64,000 nucleotides of DNA from Saprospiraceae bacterium (GTDB lineage: Bacteria > Bacteroidota > Bacteroidia > Chitinophagales > Saprospiraceae), in NCBI GenBank assembly GCA_016717145.1, contig JADKGD010000016.1, forward strand, positions 104,283 through 168,282. The letters are read 5' to 3'. A model generated the notes under the pieces. That model worked only from the letters and a program-made list of their open reading frames with translations, searched no databases and was not told the origin of the DNA. Made by a program: the position numbers and the translations under genes. Shown piece after piece: positions 42,100-52,166 of this stretch. Position 1 is the stretch's first letter. Each line of letters opens with the position of its first letter.

Positions 42100-43594
42100 A
42101 TTACAACCATTCATGACAACTGGATTACATTAAAAAAACCAATGCATGGTATAAGGAGAGGCCGTTGTTGATGAGACAGCTATTTTTGAATTACTGTACA
42201 GACAAAGGCAAACCGAAGAATTAGTAGACTTATTAATTAAAGAATATCCCGGATTTTGTAATCTTATAATATCTAAAAATATGTCATCCTGGAATGTACA
42301 CCTTACCCAACTTAACAAAATACTTGCCAGCCTTTACACGCAAAAAGGATCAATCATTCAGAATTGTGGCTATGGCAGGCTTCAATCCGGAAATATAGCT
42401 TTAAAGATGCGGCCCTGGACAATTGGTATAACATTTTGAACGAAGCAAATAAAAGAGGTCAGGTTGATTTGATTGTACAAATTGCATCAAGTGAATATCC
42501 TGAAAATGAGGACTTAAAAAATCTATACAAAGAAGTTAATGCTGAGCCCCTTATGCAAACTGCAAGTAGTTATAAGTTAGACAATTTAAAATTTTTAATT
42601 GCTGAAGGAAAAACCAAAGAAACCATCAAAACACTTTTGGATATTGGCGAAAGTATTTCTTCTGATTTTTATACTTCAGTGATCATGCAGTCTGCCAGAT
42701 TTAAAAGTTTAAGAAAATGATAAGTTGAATGGTGTTATCTATCCTCAGGATTATGCTGTCGGTATTGCCAAAATTAATCATGCTTTATTGAGTTTATTGG
42801 ATGATGTGCCCAATGAATTAAAAATTAAGGCAATGATTAACAGCCAGACAACAGAATCTTCAAGTAAAAAAGTTGACTTACTTATACCTGAAAAATCAGA
42901 ATTTGAAAAAGTCATCGGCAAAGAAGAATTGTTTGAAATCAGCTGGTTGTCAAAGGCTCTCAAGGCATCAAAAAGTGTGTGTAAAGTACAATTATCTGAT
43001 GGCTCGTCAGGAACAGGCTTTTTATTAAAAGGTGGTTATTTGATGACTAACAATCACGTCATTAATAATCCAGCCACGGCGGCAAGTGCAAAGATTATTT
43101 TTAATTATCGAGTAGATGAAAAAGATAATGTTCAGGATAGGGCAGAGTATAGATTGGATACTAATGCATTTATCACCGCAAGCGAAGATACACTGGATTA
43201 TACTGTAGTCAAAGTAAAAGACAATACTGATATTCCATTATCAGAATGGGGCTTTTTAGAGTTGGACGATTTTACTGATCCTAAACTAGGAGATAAAGTA
43301 AATATTATCCAGCATCCCGAAGGAAATTACATGAAAATGGCTTTGCCGGATGAAGTTATTAGCCTTTGGAACAATTATATTTTCTACATTGCAGATACTA
43401 AAGGAGGTTCAAGTGGTTCTCCGGTTTTTAGCCAGGACTGGAGAGTTGTAGCATTACATCATGCAGGTAAAAATGAACAATCTGCAGAAGGAGGTATGGC
43501 CATAAATGAGCAAGGAGACATAAGGCCAAGTAACAGAGGTATATTGATAAAAAATATTATAACAGATTTGAAAAATAAAGGACTTGCAATTTAA
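42100..43594 (+). pseudogene. EAD1-EAD11-trypsin-like serine protease (several frameshifts; 5' limit approximate)
   Basis: Reconstructed order: an unassigned ~40-residue start (ETAIFELLYRQRQ from 42170); an EAD1-like domain (LYTQKGS, AMAGFNPE, LDNWYNILNEANKRG, ASSEYPENEDL); an EAD11-like domain (LIAEGKTKETIKTLLD, MQSARFKSL, NGVIYPQDY, KINHALLSLLDD); then a trypsin-like domain (42960-43590). The triad is visible as His in TNNHVINN, Asp in DTLDYTVV and Ser in GGSSGSPVF. There is no signal peptide, so it acts in the cytosol. Breaks lie near 42150, 42393, 42407 and 42710, with one extra or missing A or T able to repair each. EADs are known to recruit effectors by homotypic contacts. The true start codon is not resolved. 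Confidence 0.7.
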
Positions 43595-43619
43595 TTACCC
43601 TTCAAAAAACCAAAAAAAT

Positions 43620-44614
43620 ATGAAAAATCCAATTTCGATTGAAGAGTTAATGGCCTTATTGTCAAATGAAGCGACAAAAGCACAAACGATTCAGAATTAT
43701 TTTTATTATGTTCAAACATCTCCTTTTGAAGGCGAATACAAACTAAAGGAGACCATCATGCTTACATCAATATCAGTCGACCTTGAAGAGGATGAAGGCT
43801 TCATAGGATCAGGTTTGATTTTGGAAGCGATGGACAAAGCCAACAATGATTCCAGAGAAAAAGAAATAAAAAGTATGAAAAAGTAAAAAATGAAGTAAAC
43901 AGAATTCGAATAGTGTCAGAAGGGGATTCTGGTTCCAGTATCCCAAATTTAGCATCATTGGAATTCGTTTGACCAAAGATGTCAAAGATATCATTGATCA
44001 TTTGATAGAAGATGATCGATATGCTGTAAAAGTTTGGATGCCGGTGGCGATATTGTCCGGAATATGTATCATGGGCGTGAATATTTACAAGAAGTAGTTG
44101 ATCAGAGCCCCAAATAATGCTTTTAAGTGCAGGAGGAAATGACTTTTTTGCAGTTTTTCCAAAGATGTTAAAAAAGAATGGCACCGCTTCAAACATTAAA
44201 GAATGGTTGGGTCCAAATTACAAAACTGAACTTGAAGTGCTTAGTCAATACTATATTGCCTTATTGACTGAAGTGATTGATAAACATCCTGATCTGAAAA
44301 TTATTATTCATGGCTATGATTATATCATGCCCAGACCTGATGGAAAATGGATTGGCAAACCTATGGTTGACATAGGTATAAATAACCATGAAGAGCAAAA
44401 ACAACTTATAAAATTTGTAATGGATGAATTCAATTCTTTTCTTCAAAAAATAGCATTAATACCAACATTACGAAATAATGTAACCTACCTGGATTTGAGG
44501 GGTACCGTACCCCAGGACAGAAGATTTTGGCATGATGAAATACATCCGAATGATACCGGGTTTGAGATGGTAGCCAAAAAATTTAAAGACACCATAACAA
44601 GCCTTATATCATAA
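43620..44614 (+). pseudogene. SGNH/GDSL-type hydrolase, four single-base breaks
   Basis: Reconstructed as ~330 residues from ATG 43620, 26 bases after the protease stop. An N-terminal ~90-residue helical part of unknown type is followed by SGNH block I as SEGDSWFQYP (43918-43948), block III as LSAGGNDFF (near 44120) and block V as HDEIHPND (near 44530), which gives the Ser, Asn, Asp and His needed. No signal peptide. Members hydrolyse esters of lipids, sugars or peptides. Frames break near 43884, 43931, 44032 and 44106. Each is repaired by adding one A, and three of the four sites are A runs. It is probably co-transcribed with the EAD protease and could be a second effector. Confidence 0.72.
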
Positions 44615-44714
44615 AAAAATCAAACTTTGACCTTCTGTACACTAAGCCATTAAATAATGCAGCCAACCTTATAGTATAAGATCAGCTGCAAAATTTACTA
44701 AAAAGGGTAGGGCA

Positions 44715-47051
44715 TTACTGTTCTTTGCCTCCAATCTGCCAGGTGATGCCACCTACCTGTGTTTCCTTAAAAAACTGGCTTAGTCGGACATTGTATGTCT
44801 TTTTGCGGGCTTCCTTGGGGATATATACCAATATCCTGCATTGACCCTGGAATTTTGCACTAAGTTTGAGTGCTTTCATCCTAATGGGTGAATGTGGGCT
44901 TAATACTGCCTTGTACGACTTCGTTTCCAGTTGATACCTGGCATCGGGAAATAGGCGCTTAAGTTGTTTTTGAAGTTCGGCAGGGAACTCAAACTGGAGT
45001 TTGGCCCCTTCAGGCAACCTTGCATCGATAGCTACATCAAATGGTCTTGCCTTGTCACCGGCACCAACAAGCAGAAATCGTAGATCCAGGTATTCCGCCG
45101 GATTTGCGGAAGGTGATGGTGCGGCTGGAACCACATTAAAATTGCGCCAGGTTACATTGTTGTTGTTACGGATATACAATTGGAAGTTGGTCCAGTTCTC
45201 AAAATAGGCCCTAAGCGGAGCGGGATCCAGAGCATGATCAATCAGCCCTACAAAACAGTAATGACCGGAAGCTGGTACGCTGCCGGCAGGCCAGTTCAAA
45301 GCGGGAGAAACAGTCAATTGGTCGCCGGTTGGCACATTAAATGATGGCGTAGTGCCTATAAGATTCCATAGGTTTGGAGTGACAAGTGAAGCGACTGGTG
45401 ACCAATAAATGGTAGCTGTAACATTATTGGCTGCAGCGCCTCCCCGGTTGCGTACTCGTGCATAAATGGAGTGTGCCACACCATTGGTGACCGTGCTACC
45501 TAAGGTGGCGCTATTTTCCGTGCCACTGCCTTCACCAAATGATGTTTGTGGGTTGACTACCGGAGTACTTCTGACTATGATATCCGGACTGGCGGAAATC
45601 GCTCCGGTATGTGGCGCACCAACATCGCCGACAAAGTCCCTAATGTATATATCGGGCACTATGCCCAGCACATTGTCTATAATAAGCCTCAAATTAGGCA
45701 TCACATTTATCCTGGTTGTCTCCGTAGCAGCCCTTGGCGTACCGTTGGCCGGATCACGCAGAATCGCCCTCATTTGTCGCGGACTAAATCTAAATCCAAG
45801 TGAAGCTTCTGCTATCCCTTGGACAAGCAAGGCTGCCCCTGTTATAATGGGCGAAGCGCCGGAAGTGCCGCTGAAAGATGTAGTATACAGATTGGTAGCT
45901 GATGCAGCGTTAGAATTTAAGGTATTTATGTTTTGGCCCCATGCATAACAATCAATACGTCGGCCATGTGGGCCATAGGCAAGTCGTGTATGCGGCGCTG
46001 CTGAAGTAGCTGCCGTGACGATGATGGCCCCGGAATCCCTGAAGGTGGCTGCGAGAGGATTGAAGATGGCATTGCCTGCTGAATTAATGTAGGCATCCAG
46101 ATCGAAGGGTGGTGTGGATCCGTTATCTGTACCGTTGCCTCCAGCCTCTACGACGATCATACCAAGGGCCGTGGCCAATCGGATTGTCTCAAATACGTCG
46201 TCAGTTAATTCGATAGGCCCAAGCATCATGGAAATTTCAGGCACCCAGTTTTGAGCTTCCAGGAGTATGGCATCGCCGAATTTAAGAATGCCGATGGCCG
46301 CGAGAATGGAATCGGATTGAGTACTATCGTGAAAAGATGAACCCCGCACCAAAGCCAAATGGGGAGCTATTCCGACGCAACCGATTGTATTGTCTACAGC
46401 ACAAAGCTCACCAAGGACCGATGTACCATGAAATCGGTCAGAATCAAGAATGTTGCCGTGAATATGTGTGATGCCATGGGCAGTAAGGTCTTCATGGTTG
46501 AAAGTCCATCCTCTTTCTATATCCACGAGCTGGATACCGGCACCATCGCCGCCTACAAATGTCCATGCATAACGGGCATCAATGCCACCGGGAGCTACAT
46601 CGAGGTAGCCTTGGTTTGTTGACCGCGGATCGTTTCCCGGGTTTACTGCAGGTGAAGGAGCAGGCACATAAAGGTAGGCCGTATCAATAAATTCCTTCCA
46701 AGACTTTATTTCTTTTTCTATTTCAAGTAGCTTGAACGGATCTTTGTGCTCGATGCGGAAGTAGGAGAAAAAATCAGTAGGGCGATAAGTCTCATCCAGT
46801 TTTTGAGCTTTTTCGACCCAACTATTGAGCTCTTTTGGCGAAACTGCTGTAAAATGGGCAACTATTTCAGCACCCGGATAACGTTTTTCGAGTTTCTCCC
46901 AGCCATCAAAATTTTTTGACTTTAATTGTTCAATAATAGGTTTTTCATATGTCAGTTTCAACTTTTTGTTAAATTTGACAACAATATAAGGAGGTTCGCC
47001 CTTGATAATATCAGGGTGTTTGTCCATCATGAACTGCAATTGATTTATCAT
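44715..47051 (-). CDS. subtilisin-like S8 serine protease without signal peptide
   Basis: 778 residues, intact. After a ~160-residue N-terminal domain (LKSKNFDGWEKLEKRYPGAE, with no hydrophobic leader), the S8 core shows Asp in QLVDIERGW near residue 176, His in RFHGTSVLGE near 208 and Ser in FSGTSGASPIITG near 400. The oxyanion Asn is probably in VEAGGNGTDNG. The C-terminal part looks like a CARDB-type beta-sandwich (SIYARVRNRGGAAANNVTA) plus a last beta-rich domain. Lack of a signal suggests intracellular action. The gene is visibly richer in G+C than its neighbours and free of frameshifts, which suggests separate ancestry. It is convergent with the SGNH hydrolase. Confidence 0.85.
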   Translation of the reverse strand: MINQLQFMMDKHPDIIKGEPPYIVVKFNKKLKLTYEKPIIEQLKSKNFDGWEKLEKRYPGAEIVAHFTAVSPKELNSWVEKAQKLDETYRPTDFFSYFRIEHKDPFKLLEIEKEIKSWKEFIDTAYLYVPAPSPAVNPGNDPRSTNQGYLDVAPGGIDARYAWTFVGGDGAGIQLVDIERGWTFNHEDLTAHGITHIHGNILDSDRFHGTSVLGELCAVDNTIGCVGIAPHLALVRGSSFHDSTQSDSILAAIGILKFGDAILLEAQNWVPEISMMLGPIELTDDVFETIRLATALGMIVVEAGGNGTDNGSTPPFDLDAYINSAGNAIFNPLAATFRDSGAIIVTAATSAAPHTRLAYGPHGRRIDCYAWGQNINTLNSNAASATNLYTTSFSGTSGASPIITGAALLVQGIAEASLGFRFSPRQMRAILRDPANGTPRAATETTRINVMPNLRLIIDNVLGIVPDIYIRDFVGDVGAPHTGAISASPDIIVRSTPVVNPQTSFGEGSGTENSATLGSTVTNGVAHSIYARVRNRGGAAANNVTATIYWSPVASLVTPNLWNLIGTTPSFNVPTGDQLTVSPALNWPAGSVPASGHYCFVGLIDHALDPAPLRAYFENWTNFQLYIRNNNNVTWRNFNVVPAAPSPSANPAEYLDLRFLLVGAGDKARPFDVAIDARLPEGAKLQFEFPAELQKQLKRLFPDARYQLETKSYKAVLSPHSPIRMKALKLSAKFQGQCRILVYIPKEARKKTYNVRLSQFFKETQVGGITWQIGGKEQ

Positions 47052-47817
47052 AATATTTAAATTTAAGGTAATAGAAAAAACATTTGATTTATATGTTAAA
47101 TTGGCAGATCAGACATTACTTTTTGGAGCAATCGATCAAAGCCGTGATTTAATTAAAATAAGTGGAGAATGAATCTTGCTGCTATTACATAATAGTCAAC
47201 AAAGACAATAAAGTTGTTACCTTTAGTGGTAAGATATTTTATATTAATTTTTATTTGTAATGATTTCCGCTATACATGAAAGTCCATTTTGTTTAATTGT
47301 ACTAATAAAAATCCACCAATGGCGAAATATAGAATAAACTGTGTACAAGGTTAGTTTGATGAATAAAACACTCATATATAATGCCTTATGATAACCAGTG
47401 CTGGATTTTTACATAAAATAATCCTTGGTTTAAACCCAGAGCTACAAATACATAATGCATATAATTTTGGCGGGAATTTTGCTAAAATATGTTAAAAACG
47501 AACTCACTTTTAAATTTGTACAAAAACACGATAATTTATGTGTGGAATATTGATTTGGACTTCTTTTTTTCATTGATAATAAAATTTATTTCAGGTAAAA
47601 AATACCGTCATCATCCTGACTTATACATAGTAAACAATGTAATAATTTTAATCTGTTCAAGCAATAATAGTAAAGTGGATTATTAGGTCGTTGAACAACC
47701 ATTTTTGAATTAATATGCTGCACATAATGGTGAATTATGTGGTATAGAAACATGCTCGTTGTACAACAGGGATGCTGAAAACTGTATAGAGTAGGCGTAA
47801 TGTTAAATTTTTTTATC
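47052..47817. other. AT-rich intergenic region, no gene seen
   Basis: About 770 bases between the divergent S8 protease and F-S-G-R-x-N-P genes. Short frames here have no protein-like features. A palindrome TGGTTTAAACCCA lies near 47428. Both flanking promoters should be here, but I see no good TAnnTTTG. Confidence 0.4.
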
Positions 47818-48762
47818 ATGTTAAAAATAACGGTTGACATTTTTTCAGGAAGACCCAATCCTTCCTGGCTGATCGATGATGAGAGGGCAAATGATATAAT
47901 AAAGCAAATTCAGAAATTCGGTGATATTGTGTCTGACCAGGACAAAGGATACGATGGATTAGGATATCGTGGTGTTCACATTGATTTAATGGGGGACGAA
48001 AGTGTCAGGGGAATCCCCAGTCAGTTTGCCATAGCCAATGGATCAAATAAAAACCAAACAGAAGGTATCAATCTCGCCAAAATTATTGTTGATCAGATGC
48101 TTAGGTATGAAAAACTAAATCTGGATCTTCTGGGAATTACGCCTATTGATAAAAACATACAAAAGATCATATTTGAAAATTTGGAATATTATGAAAAAAA
48201 TCTAAAAGCCATACAGCGTAAGACTGAAGAAAGAATCAAGGCAGCAGCTGCCGCGGGCCCTATCAGGGTTACGGTGAATGATGCTAAATGTACTTCTTGT
48301 CAATACGAAGAAAGTAAATTTAATCCATCTTTTTGGAATTCAAATACTAATGTCCGACAAAATAATAATTGTTATAATTATGGTAGAAATTGGAAAACAA
48401 ATACTTTTGCGCAGCCTGGTAGATTTACAGGTCAAACGGCTGCTACGATGTCATGCGCCGAAGTCAAAGCTGCGGCTCTAAGAGATGGTCTTAAAGAGCG
48501 ATGTGTATGCTTACCGGCTTCAGAACAACCTCGAAGATTGATGGCATTAGTGATCGCACCTAATAGGGATTACCATTGGTACAGAAAACAAACCAATGGT
48601 TACTGGGGCCATAAACCGGGAGGCACTAATGCCAGAAATGTTGATAATAGCAACGTTGTTATTACTAATCCGGAAACTTGTGACAGAGGCGTGGGTACGC
48701 CATTGAATTATACTGATTTTTGTGGTTATTTTTATGCCGGAAAAAGTGTAAGAATTATATAA
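47818..48762 (+). CDS. F-S-G-R-x-N-P family protein with a papain-like Cys/His domain, putative hydrolase
   Basis: About 314 residues from ATG 47818, six codons after an alternative ATG at 47800. The N-terminal domain opens MLKITVDIFSGRPNPSW. After a helical linker, the C-terminal half has NNNCYNYGRN (candidate catalytic Cys), FAQPGRFTG, a middle Cys cluster, YHWYRKQTNGYWGHKPGG (candidate catalytic His) and DFCGYFY. The Cys then His order with HWYR...GYW.HKPG recurs in uncharacterised bacterial and phage proteins as I recall, and suggests a papain-like peptidase or amidase fold. No signal peptide. The next gene shares the N-terminal motif. The function is not established. Confidence 0.6.
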   Translation: MLKITVDIFSGRPNPSWLIDDERANDIIKQIQKFGDIVSDQDKGYDGLGYRGVHIDLMGDESVRGIPSQFAIANGSNKNQTEGINLAKIIVDQMLRYEKLNLDLLGITPIDKNIQKIIFENLEYYEKNLKAIQRKTEERIKAAAAAGPIRVTVNDAKCTSCQYEESKFNPSFWNSNTNVRQNNNCYNYGRNWKTNTFAQPGRFTGQTAATMSCAEVKAAALRDGLKERCVCLPASEQPRRLMALVIAPNRDYHWYRKQTNGYWGHKPGGTNARNVDNSNVVITNPETCDRGVGTPLNYTDFCGYFYAGKSVRII

Positions 48763-48771
48763 ATTGATAAT

Positions 48772-49107
48772 GTGCATTATTTAAAACTTATTTTTTTTTC
48801 AGGTAGAGAAAATCCGAAAGTTGCCCTATCATTGGAAGAATCTGGAATATTGTCCGTTTTGGTATTAAATCAACAAAAATCAAAGCTCGATAATTACGAA
48901 GCCAAAATGGGTGAATTAGGATTTTCTTTCTCTTATTTAAACATTGATTTTGATATTTACGCCTTGTACACCATAAGGCATGAGGGTAATAAAGTGTTGG
49001 TATCTAAAACAAGTAAGGATTTATTTGCAAATTGCTGTTTATTATTTCAAAAGAAATATACAGGAGAAGACAGGTCAATTTTTTTAGATCTTTTGCGCCA
49101 TAAATAG
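48772..49107 (+). CDS. small F-S-G-R-x-N-P protein, possible partner of the preceding hydrolase
   Basis: 111 residues from GTG 48772, nine bases after the stop of the previous gene. It opens HYLKLIFFSGRENPKVALS, which echoes the F-S-G-R-P-N-P-S-W opening of its neighbour. The rest is a mixed alpha/beta pattern with YALYTIRHEGNKVL and no catalytic signature. The tight spacing and shared N-terminal motif suggest a functional pair, for example effector and immunity or regulatory protein. Both possibilities are inference. Confidence 0.6.
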   Translation: MHYLKLIFFSGRENPKVALSLEESGILSVLVLNQQKSKLDNYEAKMGELGFSFSYLNIDFDIYALYTIRHEGNKVLVSKTSKDLFANCCLLFQKKYTGEDRSIFLDLLRHK

Positions 49108-49117
49108 CTTTAACTAT

Positions 49118-49275
49118 CAATTGTCCTTCGGACGCAATTGCCTTCGGCGCAATTGCCCTTTGGACGCAAAGGTACTTCGCAACCAATTGCCCATCGGACA
49201 TGATAGTCCTTCGGAGTCAATTGCCTTCGGCGCAATTGTCCTTTGGATGCAATGGCCTTTGGCACAATTCAACTA
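49118..49275. repeat. tandem array of 15-17-bp CAATTG hairpin repeats
   Basis: Units of the form CAATTG-(T/C)CCTT(C/T)GG-ACG or CAATTG-CCTTCGGCG start at 49118, 49135, 49150, 49218 and 49233, with degenerate units at 49167, 49184, 49250 and 49265. Lengths alternate between 17 and 15 in the clean units. Each unit can fold into a tiny hairpin (GTCC-TTC-GGAC or GCC-TTC-GGC), and CAATTG is itself a palindrome. It starts about ten bases after the stop of the small F-S-G-R gene. There are no spacers, so it is not CRISPR. Confidence 0.75.
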
Positions 49276-49748
49276 ATTGCAAATTGAACATTGTAGAATC
49301 GAAAATTCAACTGTATGCACTCATTGATCACCTTGATATAATTTTACTTTTACAAGTAGAAAATTATTATAAATTTGTCATTTCATACATTATTAAAATA
49401 ATATAGGTATTATTTGTATTTTGAAATAATTTAAATATATTTGTACATCTTATTATTAATATCAATGAAGCTTGCACCCGTCTTCATGATTTAGTGGTAA
49501 GACAATTGGTCACCAGTGTATCATAGTAATGAATAAAACCAACAAACTGCAACTTCAGTTCTATGCACTATGGAGCCTGCAAGTTGCGAAAATATCGGGT
49601 GCATATGTGATAGCAAAGAATCATACATTCCTAAGCTTAAAAAACTATCTCCAGCAATATTATTAATTTTTTGGTTACAAATTTTATTTACGCAGTCTTG
49701 TTTTTCCAAGTGTAACAAACGTTATATTAGTCTGATTTGGATTTGATA
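49276..49748. other. AT-rich intergenic region, no gene seen
   Basis: About 470 bases of AT-rich sequence following the CAATTG array. No credible coding frame, tRNA or terminator was recognised. A stretch near 49480-49510 has a slight D-arm look (TTAGTGGTAAGAC) but does not fold as a tRNA. Confidence 0.4.
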
Positions 49749-49756
49749 TAATTTTG
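49749..49756 (+). promoter_or_regulatory. TAnnTTTG -7 element for the membrane-protease/patatin operon
   Basis: TAATTTTG, 74 bases before the ATG at 49830, matches the -7 consensus. TTTG motifs occur at 49736-49739 and 49742-49745 but are too close to act as a normal -33. Confidence 0.35.
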
Positions 49757-49829
49757 CTGCCGGATAGCAGAGATGTGGGTTACTTTTTTCTTAAATGTAC
49801 ATTATTATAAAACTTAAAATACACAGGAT

Positions 49830-52166
49830 ATGAAAGCTTTGGATATAGTCATCGGACTCGTTTTGATCTACTTTCTGTATAGCCTTTTGATCAGCATCAT
49901 CGGTGAAATGATAGCATCCTGGATAGGCATGAGGGCAAGGGTCTTGAGACAAGGTCTGGACAACATGCTGAATGATAAACGAATTGAAGCATTTCGTGTC
50001 GATCTGACCAGGTGGATTAAAGACATTTTTATGGTTGAACCTGCAGAATTTAAATTTACACATGCAGCCAAGTTTTATCAGGAACCTGGCATTCGTAGCC
50101 TGGCTAAACGAGGAGAAAGCATTTGGTACTCAATACGTAATACCAAACCTTCGTATATTTCAAAATCGCACTTTGCCGCTACCATACTTAGTATGTTGCA
50201 GCGTAAAGGTCAGGGCATAAACGAATGGGAGCGAATAAAATTTGCCATCGAAACCAATGCGCTTCATTTTGAACCAGATACGCTTCAGAGATTCAGAGAC
50301 TTGCTCACAGAAGCCAATGGACAATACCAACTTTTTGTCAAGGGATTGGAAAATAGTTATGATGAAATGATGGATAGGGTAAATGGTTGGTATAAACGAA
50401 AAATAGGTTTTATCCTGTTTTGGATTGGTTTTGTTTTGTGTGCTGCTCTGAATGTGGATACTTTTCAGATCGTGGATATACTGTCAAAAGACGCAAAAGT
50501 AAGGGAAGATATGGTCAGACTTGCGGAATCAGTAGCAAAGGACAGCACAAGAATTTCTAAAATTTTACTAAGTCAGCAAGACAGTATTAAAAATTATGAA
50601 TTTTTGAAGGAGAGCTATAGTAAAGCTGTCCAGGATACTAAAAATGCTGAAGGCCTTATGGCAAATGGCTGGGAATTTGTTATGGTTAAGGATTCACTAT
50701 CCTGGAAAAAATTTAGAGATATTGACACAGTAGAAATGACAAAAATGCTGTCAGCTTACAAAGCTTATGCAGGTAAAATTGATGTTTTAAAACAAAAAAT
50801 TGCAAATACAAGCTTGACCATCAAAGAGGTAAAAGAATTAAATGATGTTATCAAAATATCAAAGGATACTCTTGGGATTAAGGCAAGAGGCATATACGAT
50901 CTTGTAAAAAATAACAGCTTTATATTTTTTGGATTTTCACACGGTAACATTGTCAGTATCGAATTGCTGGACAATAAAAATAAAAAGATGGCAACGATTT
51001 CGCATCCTGGCATGTGGAAAAAATGTACCTACATTATTTCTCAGCTTTCGCCTGCCCAAACTAAATTATGGGGCATCATCCTGTCTGCACTTGCTTTGAG
51101 TCTTGGTGCCAATTTTTGGTTTGATCTGCTCAAAAAGCTGGTGTCTATCCGCAGTGCCGGCGTAAAACCTGAAGAAAAAACGCAAACAAAACCTGACCCG
51201 ACTGCAACTGCGCAACTTGTGAGTGACGGACTCCATATAGACAATGTCGATCCGGTAGAAAGAGCGATTGCAGAAAACAGAAAGTATTGGGAAGGCTTGC
51301 CGGGATTTATTAGTTTGGATAAAAAAATTAAGGATGGCATTCAAGGTATTGAATTAGTTTTCGAAAGCAAGTACGACCATCACATTGATCATGAAATGAC
51401 CGTTGATATAGCCGGTAAACATAAAATCGTCAAAGTATTTTCCATTAAAGGAGAAATACCCAAGATGCAGCCGGAAGAAATTTTGCCAAACCTAACATTG
51501 GACTATCCTGATCATATGCTGTATAATCCACACAGGAAAGTTGTTGGGACGCCATGTGGCATAGTAAAAAATTTAAAGACCGGAAATTATGCCATTCTCA
51601 CGTGTGCCCATGTAATCAAAACCGATAAACTTGGTTTTCTCGATGATAAAAAAGGAAGCACAAATTATTATAAACAAAAAGGTCATTCCTGTTGGTGATA
51701 TTAAAAATATTAACCTGTCCAGTTTTTCTGACTGTGCATTGATTGATATAAGTAATGAAACCTTCGACTTGTATAAAAATAATATTCCCCTCATTACACA
51801 ATATAGGGAACTTACTGAAAATGATCAAAATACAACTTCTTGTAAAATCAAAACCATTCTCAAAAAAGATAGCCCGGTAACCGGTTTGATTTTAAGCATA
51901 AACAGACAATCCAACGTAGCAGACAGCATAGATTATTCAGCCTATCGATTTTATGAATTGTTGTATATTAAATGTGAAAACACCTCGACTGAGGGAGGAG
52001 ACTCGGGCGCTTTAGTTACTGATCAAAATGATATTCCGATGGGTATATTGATAGGAGGAGGCAGCAACTCAAATGCGGACGGATCCAAAGAAATTTCTCA
52101 TTGGCCATAAAAATAAAAACCGTTTTAGAAATATTACACGCTTCACCTTTAAATCAATTAACATGA
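49830..52166 (+). pseudogene. membrane-anchored protein with C-terminal trypsin-like protease domain (two frameshifts)
   Basis: Reconstructed as ~778 residues. The N-terminal half belongs to a widespread but unnamed membrane family: it starts ALDIVIGLVLIYFLYSLL and contains KPSYISKSHF and MDRVNGWYKRKIGF, then a second helix (FWIGFVLCAALNVDT) and a third (GIILSALALSLGANFWFDLL). A trypsin-like domain follows: His in LTCAHVIKT, Asp in DCALIDIS, Ser in GGDSGALVTD. The frame breaks near 51652 (one extra G after six A) and near 52090 (one A missing). Repair gives an ending KIKTVLEILHASPL and a TGA at 52164-52166. That stop overlaps the next ATG as ATGA, so translation is coupled. Confidence 0.72.

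Noticed and set aside
41965..42171. Small membrane protein in front of the EAD1-EAD11-protease gene
   Set aside because: Its start overlaps the promoter -7 element, and it has no usable downstream start. It may be leader or part of the damaged 5' end of the protease gene.
49118..49275. CRISPR array
   Set aside because: Units are 15-17 bp with no spacers and no cas genes nearby.
49480..49515. tRNA-like stretch with TTAGTGGTAAGAC
   Set aside because: Acceptor, anticodon and T arms could not be paired around it.
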